Assembly (NCBI GenBank): GCA_009617715.1
Contig: VTFK01000068.1
Location: 992,001-1,056,000, forward strand
Source of the DNA: Plectrocnemia conspersa
Taxonomy: Eukaryota; Arthropoda; Insecta; Trichoptera; Polycentropodidae
Reading direction: 5' to 3'
Length of the DNA: 64,000 bases
Made by a program: the position numbers and the translations under genes. The notes under the pieces were generated by a model. That model saw only the letters and a list, made by a program, of their open reading frames with translations. It did no database searches and was not told the DNA's origin. The first letter of the stretch is position 1; every line of letters starts with the position of its first letter. This document shows positions 12,396 to 25,900 of this stretch, one piece after another.

Positions 12396-13616
12396 GTCTA
12401 AATAATATAAAGTCTGACGAGCGAATGAAGTTCACCACTGACACAACTGACTCAACACACGATAGCTCAATTACTTCCCACAAAGTACCTGCTGGAAAAT
12501 AATACAATGAATAACCAGAGGTTAATTTTTCCATCGAAGGCCTTTCTTGTTCCACATAACATCAGTTGACATAATTTAGCTGACTACTTTGGATTGTACT
12601 TTTTCCAAGCTTTCTCTGCTTTGCTTAAGATGTTTCTAGGGAATCTCCACGCAGACTTCATAGAAGCTAATCATGGCCCCTACATCATGAATCGGGCCCC
12701 CTCTTTTTTTAAGAATAAATAGTTATACTATTTTCTTTAAATCTTTTTTAAATCCTTAATACGGCAGACATTTTTTTTCAATTTGGGTTTTGATTTTTTT
12801 TGAGTACCTGCTGGAAAAAACCACTGGTCATTAATAAAGCAACTCGATTGCTTTATTAATCACCAGTACTCTTTTTACACATTCAGATCTTACTTTCTGG
12901 TCTTTTATAAATTCTAAGCCGTATAATTTTGTTCATATATCATTGGTATATTGAATGTTACTAATTGCTTAACCATTGCGTATTTCCTCATTTTTTCTCC
13001 AACCAATACCTCTCTAAAAATTGTCTCCAAGCATATGTTAATACGAACTTTTGAGTGGAATCAATATGCACCTCTTTCAAGAATGGTGAGATTAAATAGA
13101 AGAGAAAAAAGTTGCAATCTTATCGTAAATAATACAATAGTAATATTAGTTGTTCTTATTTATTAAAAATTGAAAAAAATACATGTAATATATCAAAGCA
13201 TTATTCAAGATTTTAAAAAGTTTAATGTTTATTCATAAAAATAAAAGTACTATGATAAAAATTTACGCCATAAAAAAATTGTGTGAGATTAAGTGTAAGT
13301 ATAAGCAAATTAAAAGTAATGAGTATAATAAAAAATATTACAAACATAACATAATGATTGAATCGCTGAATGCAAAAAGAGCATGTATCTGTGTTTTAAG
13401 ATGTTTGGAAAACATGTATAGAAATATCCTTATTGAAGTTAATGTAAACCTTAGCTTTTGTTAGCTATTTTTATCTATGTAATCATACTATTAGTAATGA
13501 GCAGCTCTGATAAATTGGCTGGATGATTTTTGATTTAGCGATTCGTATTGCGTGTTTAGAATGGTCTGCATATTTAATATAATCAAAATGACGTTTAATG
13601 CCATAATAAGCCATTG
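12396..13616. other. Intergenic sequence between hAT MITE and PDCD5
   Basis: No gene supported. It contains a hairpin at 12823-12867 and AT-rich sequence. The phrase GTACCTGCTGGAAAA appears twice (about 12486 and 12804), so part of this is repetitive. Confidence 0.4.
12823..12867. repeat. 20-bp hairpin, one mismatch, 5-nt loop
   Basis: ACTGGTCATTAATAAAGCAA (12823-12842) is complementary to TTGCTTTATTAATCACCAGT (12848-12867) with one mismatch, around loop CTCGA. It may be a MITE relic or a cruciform. No terminator-like U run follows. Confidence 0.8.
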
Positions 13617-14457
13617 CTAATCGTCTTCATCCGAATCGAATAAGCCTTTTCTCCTTTGAAAATGGAGCGCAGTCGTCTTCTTAGGCATCTGCTGATTCAC
13701 AGACTCCAGTATCTGAATAAACTCATCTTCGCTCATCCTTCCCCTGACTTGGCCCCTTTGAGCCATTTGGATTATCATAGATTCGACCATTTGACCCTTT
13801 TCCGGCTTAGCCAGCTTTAATGTGTTCACTAAAAATGTAAATAATAATAGTTTTATAGTTATCGAAACCTACTTTTTTGTTTTTAAAAACAAACTAACGT
13901 CGAGCTCTCGCGTTTTGATCTAGGATTTGAGAAAGCATTCCGTTTTTATTTTCTTCCATTTGTTTAGCGCGCTCTTGTTGTGCTTGTTGATTGTCTTTTG
14001 AGCCCTGAAAATATGAGAAAAACAATGTTTATAATGAGCCTATGTTTAAATATCACTTAACCTAAAAAATATCAACAAACACTTAATTTTCGCAATTTTA
14101 TACTTAAATGACATTCGATTACAACTCGTGTTGTTCTAATAGATTATTATCTCAAATATAACAAAAATATACAGTTTAATGAGTATTTTTCTTAAAGCTC
14201 GATATTTTATGGACGTAAATCAATGAAATGACACATATTGTATATATATTTTGCTTTATTATTCCAAATCAAAGTTTAGCTCAAATGTATAAAAATATAT
14301 TAATGCATTTTAAAAATAAATCGTATTGATAAAATTTTTTTTTTACGAATATTTTTGTTTTAATTTTGTAAATATTAGATTTGTTACTTACCCCATATTG
14401 AGAATTGAGCTGGGCTAACCTAGCCTCTCTAATCTTAGCTAATTCTGGATCGTCCAT
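13617..14457 (-). CDS. PDCD5: Programmed cell death protein 5 (PDCD5 family DNA-binding protein)
   Basis: Three minus-strand exons (14457-14392, 14004-13899 and 13828-13617) join in phase to 127 codons, the usual size for PDCD5. The N-terminus MDDPELAKIREARLAQL is nearly invariant in the family. The middle exon has NQQAQQERAKQMEENKNGML and LDQNARAR. The last exon has LAKPEKGQMVESMIIQMAQR, then the helical core and RRKGLFDSDEDD at the C-terminus, where the acidic SDEDD tail is a hallmark. The family is a small three-helix-bundle nuclear/cytosolic protein linked to apoptosis and to tubulin folding with the CCT chaperonin. The start codon is the only in-frame ATG before the conserved MDDPEL. Donors are GTAAGT and GTTAGT. 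It is divergent from STAG, about 2.5 kb away. Confidence 0.95.
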
Positions 14458-15370
14458 GCCGGTATGACAGTCGCTCCTCGTTCAGTGTTTCCTACTGAAA
14501 AAAACAACAGTCGCAAAAATATGTGCAATGTGAAGTAAGAGTTTTTTTAAAATAAAAATTTAATCAGTAGTTTAAGATTTTAGGTAAATGTGTAACATAC
14601 AAATTACAATTTATAAATATTTTTTTAATTATTCAAAATATTAATATTTGATAAAAAATAACAATATTTATTATTAAAAATTTAGTATTCGTCAATGATG
14701 CTTTTTAAATTATTATTTTACAGGCAAAACATACTTAATTTAAAGCTTTGAGACAAATTTCTTATATTTGCAGTGTAAGCATTTGCTTCCAAGAAAATAT
14801 ATTAGTATATCAATAGCTCAATGTGTAAATTACTATTTCCATGTTCGTAAGATAATTATGTGCAATCCCATACAAAATATCAAGTAAAGCATTTCATTAT
14901 CATTAAATTAACACTGTAATATGTATATTTCCACTATTTTGTTCGCGGGTTTGTTCGAAAATAAATTCTATTTAGATATTTCTGCACATTGCAGAGTCTA
15001 AAGATTTTACGCTTATATATAAATTTCAAATATTCTTTTAAAACAAAAATTAATCTCTAGAATTTATTTATGTATTTAGGGATCTACGAATATTCTGTCA
15101 GTCTGGCATTATCTTTTTACAAATATTAAATTTATGTGTTTATTTTTTTATATAATTATATAATATAACATAATGACTTTGCCGAAATACACTGAATCAG
15201 TTGTAGCGAATCTTTTTGCGTGCCAAAATATCCTAAATATTAATAATAATAAATACTTTATTTTATTAAAAAAGTTTTAAATTTATACTAAAGTAAAAAT
15301 GAACTCGTAACCAATAAAAAAAACCATATCAGTTATTTATTATTACATTTTTGCTGCTGTACATTCGATG

Positions 15371-15586
15371 TCAAATGCACAACCAATTGGATTTATCGGT
15401 CAATCTATCTTTTGAACTACATTTTATAATATTAATTTTGGAAAATAGTGACTCAAAAGCATATGTAGAAGATAAGATTAATAATGTTGCAGTCGCTAGG
15501 TTTTTTAAACAGCCAAGATTTCTGGAATAGTGTTCCAGGTTCTTATTATTTATTTTTATGTCTTTATAATTATATTCAATAAACAA
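15371..15586 (-). pseudogene. hAT-type transposase C-terminal fragment
   Basis: A 71-codon minus-strand open stretch contains ATLLILSSTYAFESLFSKIN, then IIKCSSKDRLTD. This matches the hAT dimerisation-region pattern (…L-S-I-x-x-S-T-Y-x-C-E-S-x-F-S-x-M-N-x-I-K…R-L-T). It ends in a stop right after the match and lacks the N-terminal two thirds, so it is a remnant. Confidence 0.72.
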
Positions 15587-15639
15587 TAATTTTCAATTTT
15601 TTTGTACATTTCGAGTGGTAACTCGGCTATAACTTGGTA

Positions 15640-15975
15640 GATGGTGGTTTTTTTGCTTCTCCAACGTTTCGGGTTTGTCCGCGTAGACACAATTTTTAGC
15701 GTAACTCAATAAAAAAATCCAACGGCGTTAAATTGCATGATTTTGGCGGCTAGTTGACGTCACCAAAACGTGTAATAATGCAAAACATCCAATGTGGCAC
15801 TCGATGTGTGCCATGTTGCGCCTTCTTGTTGGAACCACTTGTCATTCACATTAATATCTTCGATTTGGTGCCAAAAATAATAAATTATCACGCGCCTACA
15901 GTGCTCGCCAATAACTGTTACAGTCCAATCTTTATCGTTTACAAAAAAGTAAAACTCAATGACGCCGCCTGATCA
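15640..15975 (-). pseudogene. Tc1/mariner-superfamily transposase remnant
   Basis: Minus-strand translation gives NDKDWTVTVIGEHCRRVII, then YYFWHQIEDINVNDKWFQQE and GATWHTSSATLDVL. The WFQQ-D/E-GA-T-x-HT block carries the second catalytic acidic position of a large insect DDE family. Further on, two in-frame stops interrupt the otherwise recognisable stretch leading to a YADKP-like segment. It is inactive as read. Confidence 0.78.
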
Positions 15976-16560
15976 CAAAACGCACTAAGCGGTCTCTTTT
16001 TTTGGCATATAATATCTTTCGTGAATTACATAATAATATTCCTCCTTATTTTTAGAAATGAAACTGTGTGTACGTTTTTTAATAATTTCAAGTTAATCAA
16101 AAAATATTTGAATTTGAATTTAAATTATTTTTACAGTTCACAAATAAGTCAAAAGCTTAAGCAAAAACAAAACACAGCCCGACTTTTCACAGCGTTTTTT
16201 GTTCAAAAGAATTATTCTCATATAAAATTCTTTATTCGCGTTTGTTAGAAACGACGTATTATTTTTAATGTACATAATTATGTAGGTATAATGGTCAAAC
16301 AATAATCGAGTCTGTAAATCATTCACGTGCCAACTAAATCATTTTACGTATCATCTCTACACGCGTGTCCTAGGTTCGCTACCACGCCACTAATTGATGA
16401 TTAATTAAAAAATTTTTTTTTTAAAAAACTACATTTTTTATTTATTTTTATTTAAATGCTATTTTTTGGTGGAAATTGATTATAAGCAATTTTAATTACA
16501 AATATGTTGTTTTGAGGCAAACATATTCAAACGAGCGTTTGTACTTGAAGTAACGATTAT

Positions 16561-16935
16561 GGTAACACCGTGGAACATCACTGTTGGCGTCCCGCGTTCG
16601 CGTCAACACCCAATGTTGTAGTCAGGTAAAGCTTTCCTATGAAATTCCACTGCTCAAACATCATTTTTGAATCGGTCTTGCATATAAAACTAATTTCACA
16701 TGGTTCTGTCGATTATTCGAATTAATTTTACGTAATTACAATGCGCAAGCGTCAGAATCATTGATCTGTCATTTTTTTATTTCCACTTCGTACAACAGCA
16801 ACTGAGTAAGGCGCTCGCGTCCGTTACTCACATTTATCATACAAACTTGATTAATAAGCGTACGTTTACTATGTTCATGTCTGTTTGCAGGAGTGAATTC
16901 TATTTAAACAGTGGCATTTGAACAATCATATTAGA
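16561..16935 (+). promoter_or_regulatory. STAG 5' leader with a probable 5' UTR intron
   Basis: A GC-elevated patch (16570-16625) ends in a consensus donor CAG|GTAAAG at 16625/16626. A TTTGCAG acceptor at 16884-16890 precedes the first coding exon, implying a 265-bp 5' UTR intron. In frame with the start ATG at 16936 there is an upstream stop at 16894, which fixes the start. Confidence 0.5.
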
Positions 16936-19900
16936 ATGCATAGACGGGGAGGTAAGCGCATCCGTATGGATGACCCTCCTCCAGAATATGAGAATCCGAT
17001 GACGCCGATGACTCCGGCCACCGAACACGGAGGCCAATCGGTGCACGAACCTGATAATTACATGAACTATTCATCTTACACTCAAAATGAAGGCGCCGGT
17101 TCAGTGTGAGTTGAATTTTATTGTATTGTATAAATATGATAAAATTTTGTTGTTATTTTTATGTGTGTTTTGTAGCGACTATGGCGCTATGGAAGATGCG
17201 AGAGATAAAGACGATTCAATGGAAGGCTCTCCGCAGCCACCCGCGACCCCTCAACCGACGAAAAGAATCACTAGAAGCAGAGGAAGAGGCGCGTCGAATA
17301 TATCGAGAATGCCTCCGCCTGCAGCGCCTCAAACGCCACCAGTTCGCAAACGCAGGCCTGGACGACCGCCTCTTCAGCAAAACCTCGTCCCTTTGGCTGT
17401 ATCGAGTAACGAAGACGAAAGTAGCCTTTATTATATACTGAGAAATTGTAAAGTTTCTATTAATGTATGCTTTTTTATTATTTATTTTTGTATGTATCAA
17501 TGATTGTGTATTCTTAAATATGTATTTTTGTTTAGACCATTGTGGACGATTGGATAGAAAGTTATAAGACAAATAAAGAGGCAGCTCTGATGCAATTGAT
17601 GCAATTCTTCATCAATGCTTCGGGTTGTAAAGGGAGAATTACGCCGGAAATGTCGCAAATGGAGCATGTTCAAATCATCAGGAAGATGACTGAAGAGTTT
17701 GACGAAGTAAATTTATGCTTAAGATATGTTACACCGAAAGTTTTTTTAGATAGCTTTGATTAACATACTTTATTGATCTTTTTTATTGCCAAACATTTTT
17801 AGCTTTATATGTTTTTGCAGTACTGTTCAAAAGAATTTTGCTTTATATGGTTGAATTTTTTACCCATTTCTACTTTTCTACGTTTTTTGAACTATGCAGT
17901 TTCCAAATCTAGTTACCTATCATTTATTTTAATCTAATAAAAAAAATGTTTTTAACAAAAAAATACTGGGATCCTCTCATAACCCAGTTAACACATAAGC
18001 GCTGTGAAAACAATGGAAAAGATATAAAAAAGGGTCTTTCAACCTAATTTATTTCGACATTATTTTTTAATCAATTATTTAAATAAACTATGTATCTAAC
18101 TAACTGTCAGTCACTGCTTTCGACACCAAAATTAGCCATTGATGTGACAATTTTCAAACCATTTAAGGTTTATGTAGAATAAATAGTGAGTGTTCTATGC
18201 AGATGTTATTTCATTTGATGCCTCGAGGGTAATAAATTCGATGTAATTTTTTTGATGTAGTCCTCGAGTTACAACGATTTTATTTAGGAACATAACTTGG
18301 TAGTAATTAAATTAATACCTGTAATAAATATTGGGTCTGTCCTATATAGATCATAAATCAAATACAATGCAAATTGTTTAGTACCACTGACGATTGCTAA
18401 TTGAAAAGATATTATTTTTGTAAAATTTAGATAAGATATTGATTGACGACTTCTGCAAATTTTGTATTTAAATATGCACTGAATAAAAAGTTATGATTTT
18501 TTTGTGAACGGAACGTATTTTCCAAAAGTTGCGTCTTTGCGCAAACTCGTGTGCCAGAGCGTCTTAGTGTTAAAAACTCATTTCATCATAATTTTTCGAC
18601 TATTCATGATATCTAGACTTTTGGCAGTGACTTTTTATGTATACAGTTCTAAACTCGTATATTATATAGTATACAATGTTTATTTCGATAATTGCAGGAA
18701 AGTGGAGAATATCCTCTCATAATGAATGGTCAAGCGTGGAAAAAGTTTCGCACAAATTTCTGCGATTTTATACAAACATTGGTTAAATTGTGCCAGTATT
18801 CCATCATATACGATCAATTTTTGATGGATAACATCATATCTTTATTGACTGGTTTATCAGATTCTCAAGTTAGAGCCTTTCGTCATACAGCTACTCTTGC
18901 AGGTATGTATTCTGCAGATATTAATTTTAACATAACTTGCACATCTATTAAATTTATATTTAAAATTTTAGTGATGAAACTGATGACAGCTCTGGTAGAC
19001 GTAGCATTATTAGGCAGTGTCAACTGTGATAATTGTTTGCGTCAATACGAAGCAGAGAGGTTAAAAGCTCGCGATAAGCGCGCGTCTGATCGTCTCGAGG
19101 TTCTCGTAGCTAAAAGGCAAGAACTAGAAGAGAACATGGACGAAATTAAAAACATGCTTTCTTACATGTTCAAGTCTGTCTTTGTGCATAGATACAGGTT
19201 ATTATTATTTTGAATATGCAAGTCTATATTTAGTTTTATTAAATATATATGTTTATTTCAGAGATACTCTACCAGAAATTCGTGCCATCACAATGGCCGA
19301 AATCGGCATATGGATGGAAAAGTTTCCGGCAAACTTCTTAGATGATCTATATCTCAAATATATAGGATGGACACTTCACGATAAAGTTGGAGAGGTCCGT
19401 CTCAAGTGCCTTCAAGCTTTGCAGCCGTTGTACAGCTGCGAAGAGCTCAAGAGTAAATTGGGAGCTCTTCACCAGCAAATTCAAAGACCGTATTGTTTCT
19501 ATGACTCTTGATAAAGAATATGATGTTGCAGTGCAAGCTGTTAAATTAGTTATAAGCATTCTAAAGTGAGTTGTTTTAATAATTAAAAATCAATATGAAT
19601 TGTTATCAATACTGTTTTAATATTTTAGGATTCATAATGAAATATTATCTGATAAAGACTGCGAACACGTCTATGAGTTAGTTTATTCATCGCATAGAGC
19701 TGTGGCACAAGTATTATTATTTTTATTAATCTAATACTCAATAATATAATTAGATAATCATTTTATAACTTGTGATAGGCAGCTGGTGAGTTTTTGAATG
19801 TAAGACTTTTCAAATTAGAGGACGAAGCTCCAATCATCAAGACTAGTAGAGGAAAGAAACGTCTTCCCAATACGCCGTTGATTCGAGATCTGGTTCAGTT

Positions 19901-22900
19901 CTTTATTGAATCTGAGGTGAATATCTTGTTTGATTAAAGTATAATAAGGATTATTTTTAATTCAAATGCAATTTTAGTTGCATGAACACGGCGCTTATCT
20001 AGTCGATTCATTGATTGAATCTAATCCCATGATGAAAGATTGGGAGTGTATGACTGATTTATTGCTGGAAGAGCCAGGAATTGGCGAAGATACGCTGGAT
20101 AATAAGCAAGAGTCTTCTCTCATCGAGTTGATGGTCTGTTGTGTTAGACAAGCGGCCACCGGCGAGCCTCCAGTCGGTAGGGGATTACAGCGCAATAAAG
20201 CTCATCACACTCAAAAGGAGCAGAGCAAAGTGTCTGAAGACAGACAAAGATTAACGGCTCATTTCATTCAAACTCTTCCTAGTCTGCTTCAAAAGTACAG
20301 TGCCGATGCTGAGAAACTAGCTAATCTAGTGGCTATACCTCAACATTTTGATCTGGATGTTTACACCACAGCTCGTCAAGAAAATGTATTTGTTTATTAA
20401 TATTATACATATATAGAATGATAAACTAATTGTTTGTTCATTTCAGTATTTAATGGCACTCTTGACTAACATAAAAGATATTGTGTCAGTCCAATCCGAG
20501 AGCGAAGTTTTAGAAACATGCGGAAAGACCTTGGAAGTGTTGTGCACTGAAGGAACTGCTATTTATACGAGATGCAATGTAGCAAGATCTACGATTACAG
20601 ACATGTGTGTAAATCGTTATAAAGAAGCAATAGACGAATGGAGGAATTTAGTCGATGATGTAAATTTAGCTTTCGATACTTTTTAAAAGTTTTTGAGTTA
20701 AGACTGATAATAAATCTTTCGGTAGGGCGAAGAACCTGATGCTGATGAAACGTTTAACGTTGAGAACTCGTTGAAAAAAGTATCTATCATGTACATGTGC
20801 CACAACTTGAACAGCACTAATATATGGGATTTAATTTTTGATGATTTACCGAAATGCATGGAAAAATCAGTGTTTCCAACTCAAGTTTGTATTCAATTTA
20901 TTCTTACGTGTTAGGCGATTTGCTATATTAAAAGATAACAGTAAACGTACAAGTGGAAGTATAATTGCATTATAAAAGCAATTTTGTGGCTTTTCCACCT
21001 TCTATTATAAATTATTTAATAGCCACGCCTTTTATAATATAAATAGTTTTTGTAAAGTAATTGATTTTTTGTGTTTGTTGTATATTTTAGGCTCTGATCT
21101 ATTGCATCAAATGTTGTTTCTTCTCAATCACATGGGGGTTGGTCGATTTAGAAGAGAAGCCCCACAACAGTCAGAATATTGAAGATCTGAAGAATCATTT
21201 GCATTCGTACATTGACGAATGTAAGAATATAATAGCGCAAGGTTACGATAATAGTCTCAAAGAGGAGGTAAATATAACCAACATGTATTCTGTTAGTAGT
21301 TCGTGAGGTTTTAAATTTCGAATTAATTCATACTAAAATAACTCAAAATAATAAGCTGTTAGTATATAAAATAGTACGGCACTGATCGATTAGTGACATG
21401 CCACCACCGCATTTGCATACATACACAAACAATTTGGCGCACGCGCAGTTGTGTTAACACTAATGTTTTCGCTGCATGAAATATGATATCTTTTAAATTA
21501 ATTGTTTTTGCGCCCTCCTATTGACCAAAATTCGGTTTGAATACACTTTAACCAATATTCTCATATCAGAAGTCCGTAGTAATATCAGTAAGGATAGCTA
21601 TCATATTTTAAAAATATAGTGTTATATCGAAGTGCAGACAAACTATAGAGCAACATGCGAAATATGATGTCCGTCTATAGTTTTTCTTCTGCTTATTTTT
21701 CCCTGAGAGTTGAGTTGGCTTAGTTTGTTTTTGGATTTGACCTAATAAATTATATTTTCACTAATAAAAATCTACCAGTGAAAATGTATTCGATATAATT
21801 TCACTGATATGACATTTTAAAAACTATTTTCGGGATAGATTTGACTGTTTTTTTTTAGATTTTCTATGAGTGATAACCTGAGAATTTATGATTTATAATT
21901 AGGGAATTTTCCCAGTGGAGGGGCAAAAGTTGGCCAATTAGTGATCGTTTTTTTTTAATATTTCGATTTCATTAAAATTCGTAGTACATACATATTTCAT
22001 TAAATGACTTGCATTTTTACGTCCAAATTCAAGGCGGGGGGGGGGGGGGGGCAAATGCCCCCACCTGTTACCCCGAAATAAAATAAATTAAAAAAAAACT
22101 TTTAATTCAATAGACTCGTCAGTCGGTTGAGTGTTAATATGACTTTTGCACATGTGTTAAATTGCTTCATTATATGCATGCTCGTATATGTGTGCAAGCT
22201 TGGCGTTGACCTATCGCTAATCAACCAGTATGATATAAATTAACAAAATCAATTATAATTTATTCGGACAGTATGTTTTTATATATTTAATATAAAATAA
22301 TTGGTAAATAAATTTTAAAACCATAAATCTGTCTTTTGTATTGAATTTTAATTTTTTTTTTATAGGCTTACGTCTCAATATGCGATCTCCTCATATACTT
22401 TTCGGAACAATTGTATTCGGTGCATCACAAAGACGAATCTGAAATGCAGCATTTGGTTTATGAGACTGACATTGATACTTGTGATCTTTTGAACGCGTTC
22501 GTCCAACACTTCGTTTTTGTACAGCAGAATTATGGTACGTATTAGTACAAGTTTTTTTATTTTATCTGTTCTGATAGGTTGTAATATAAGTTCTGTTCAC
22601 TTCAATATTAGTCGTACAAATGAGTTTTAGCATATTTCTTTCGCGGGTTTTTGCGAGTCCAAACACTCGAGTGATTGTATGTAATTTTTATTTAATCTTT
22701 TGGTTGCCAAAATTCGATATATCAGCTTTTGCTACTTTGGTGAGGATAGTCGTGTTCAACGTCAACATTGAGGAAGAATTATGTATGGTTTTAATGGGTT
22801 GTAGAGTATTTGTTTCAAGAGTAAATAACATTTTTAATATATAATACATTGATATTTAGATAGTAATAACAAAATGCTCGGCAACCAAATGGTTAAAACT

Positions 22901-25900
22901 GTACATAATATGTCTTAAATTCTGATAAAGATGGCTAATAGAAATTGAGTGCCGCCTAATATATATTCAATTCATCTGCTTCTAATATTAATGGCATTGG
23001 AAGCACAAACTTAAATGACGCTGTTTCCTTAATGGCTCTTATTACGAATACAGTTGGATGAAGAAAAGTATTTTTAGAAATATTATATTTCATGATCAGT
23101 TTTTGTTATGGTAAAATTTATAAATAGAAAATAAATTTAAATTCAAGCCTTTTTATTTATATTCAATGGACACTGCAGTCATTAAAAACAAAATTAATTG
23201 AGATTGAATCATAACTGATGTGTCGCATATTAAATTTTATTTATTCTGAAAAATTATCATATACAGACAAAATCTCTTGAAACTTATTGGTATAAAAAAT
23301 ACAGACATAACGTGATCGGGTGGTATTTATCCATCATGTTCGCTGATGGTAATCCATGGACTTATTTGTCTTCTAGTGTTTAACGATGAGTTCTGTAGTA
23401 TCTACTTGCTGAAATCTATAAAATGAATATTTGTACTATATGAAAAAAGATTTTATTTTTATTTTCCCCTTGAATAGAGATTGAATCGTTTTTTGTACAA
23501 TATGTAGATCGTAAAATAATATTTTTTTCAGCATGACGACTATAAATTATATAATCAATTTAATTTTACTCACATTAGCTGTTTTAACCCGCTGACAATT
23601 AAAATTTAAGATGCTATTAAATTTATTTATAAATATTTTTTTAAATAAATATAAAACACACTTTAAATTTTAAATTAATTAGGTTTCAATGCGACCCACA
23701 GATTGAAAATTAACTAGTCAAAACTTTTGACTATGTTTTTATAGCTCCTTTTAATTCAAAAGTTATTATATTTTTTCTTTTAATTTTTCGTTGTGCGAAA
23801 TTCTGCTGCTCGTTTTCATGCAGCGGGTTTAGAGATAAAATGCTTTAACGGTAGTAGTAAATGTATTTTGGCTTATTTGAAATATTTTTTTTATATGACA
23901 TGATATAAATGTTTTTTTGTTGCATCAATGGAAAAGAATTGAAATGATTTTTTTTTGACGTTTTTATTCAAATGGCTTTGTGCAAAAAAATGTGCCAATA
24001 CAATAATTCTATGAACTGCCAGTTTTAACCTTTTGGTTGCCGAAATCCGATATATTGACTATGGCGAAAATGATTGTATCCAATGTCATCATTGAAAAAT
24101 ACATTTTTAATGGGTTTTAGGTGTAAGAAACATTTTCTCTGAACATGTTTGTTTTATTTTGTAATACATCGATATTCCATAATAAAATAGTGTCGAAAAG
24201 GCTCGGCAACCAAAGGATTAATCCATATGTTTTGGTTAAAGATTAAACATCTTAAGTATGCTTTGTTATACTTAAGACTAAAACTCATTTATACTTTTGT
24301 TATAATAACGAATTTAATAAAACTTATACTACAACCTATTATATATGTATATTTGTTAAATATATAATAAAAATAAAGATATTGATATTAAAAGAGGGTT
24401 TAATATATTTAATCGTACATATAGCACTTTTGATGGTAAATTTGTGCTACATAAAGTGCTGTATGCTGATTGGCTTCTATTTATATTTATCTATATGTAT
24501 ATTTTCATTATATATATTTGAGATAAAATTTTGGTTGCGATCTAGCCAATTTTTCCAATATCCAGGATCTATTCTCTGTGTACATACATGTTGATTTTTT
24601 TTATTTATATACCTATATATATTTATTTTTATCGAAAATGCCTGTACATATTTTGTTTATTATTATTGGTTGACGGTATGTTTTATTTGTTGGTTCGATC
24701 GTTATAAATGTAAAATATGCATTATTCAGAATATTGCCTGGAGATAGTAATTTTTTTTATTATTAAAGATAAATAAATACACATGTGGTTATTATATATT
24801 TAAATGATAAACTAGAGGAGTTCAATTGTATAGAGAGAAAGATAAAAAAAAACTCATATTGTGTTTTCTGTTTTACATGTCACGCATCGATTTATATATT
24901 AATCGTGACGACTTACTCATTGTCATCCAACGTGGGTAAGAATATATTTATATGACTTCACCTCACACGTTGCTGAATCTCGTATGCGGAAGCTTTTTTT
25001 CTCTTAGTAATGGACTAACGGGCAATTTTTTCTTATATAATATATATCTGATCCGTGCGTAGTGACGTGACCGATTCTAAATAATGCATATTTTCAAAAA
25101 TCATTAAGCAAAACAAACCGAATCATTATTGTTATCGCTGTTTTCTACTACGACGATCGATTGAGATTGTATAACTTTTATTGTCATTACTAAGGAAAAA
25201 TTGGCCCTAGTCGTGCATCATTATTTATTTATAATATATGTTTTATTTTCGGCTTAACATTATTTTCCTTAGCTTTTTATGTACTTCGCCAAAGCTTAAT
25301 ATAACAATTTTATATTTATTTTTAACGATACTTTATGTAAAAGTGTAAATTTTGATGTCGTTTCATTTACCAATTTCATTCTTAAAATTTAATTTCTTTT
25401 TGTTGACAAATTAACTGCATGTATGTTTGAATGTATTATAAAACTGTGCTTTCTAACATTACTTTAACAATATAAATTGCATATTTTATGGATTACGTTA
25501 TAATTAACTCTTTGGTTGACGAAAACCCATTTCGGATCGGATGTTATCATTGAAGAATGAATCGAATACATTTTTAAAGGTTGTTAGGTATTTACTTTGG
25601 GGGCATTTTTATTAACTGATTTATCGATATTTAGATAGTAATCCCAAAAGGCTCGGCAACCAAAGGGTTAGAGATGTTAATATAAGTTACATACGTATGC
25701 CCCAAAGTAACAGAACTTATTTATAGAAATGTTAAGGCTATAGAAAAAATAAATATATATAAAAATATGTATGTATTTTTTTATTTTTTCTGTAGCATTT
25801 ACAGTTCATGAAATCAGAGAATTTATAAAGGCTTGTTTTTTGTTTATCATGGATATTCATGGTGTTGTTTTATTAGATAAAATTGTTTTTGGTCAAATTT

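Larger units (their letters stand above)
14458..16560. other. Intergenic region between divergent PDCD5 and STAG
   Basis: AT-rich DNA carrying two decayed transposase fragments (15371-15586 hAT-like and 15640-15975 Tc1/mariner-like). I see no additional gene. The PDCD5 5' UTR and promoter should lie just above 14458, where composition rises briefly (GGTATGACAGTCGCTCCTCG). Confidence 0.5.

Noticed and set aside
12310..12555. 81-codon minus-strand frame at the hAT MITE edge
   Set aside because: Its C-terminal third is the MITE inverted end, and the rest has no recognisable motif or splice support.
13225..13464. 79-codon lysine-rich frame
   Set aside because: Composition is that of AT-rich noncoding DNA (K, N, I, Y), with no motif.
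17216..17572. 118-codon minus-strand frame opposite STAG exons 2-3
   Set aside because: It is the antisense shadow of conserved STAG coding sequence and crosses splice sites.
19462..19565. Reading the frame break in STAG exon 6 as a tiny intron
   Set aside because: No GT..AG pair is available at the break, and coding similarity is continuous on both sides of the single extra base.
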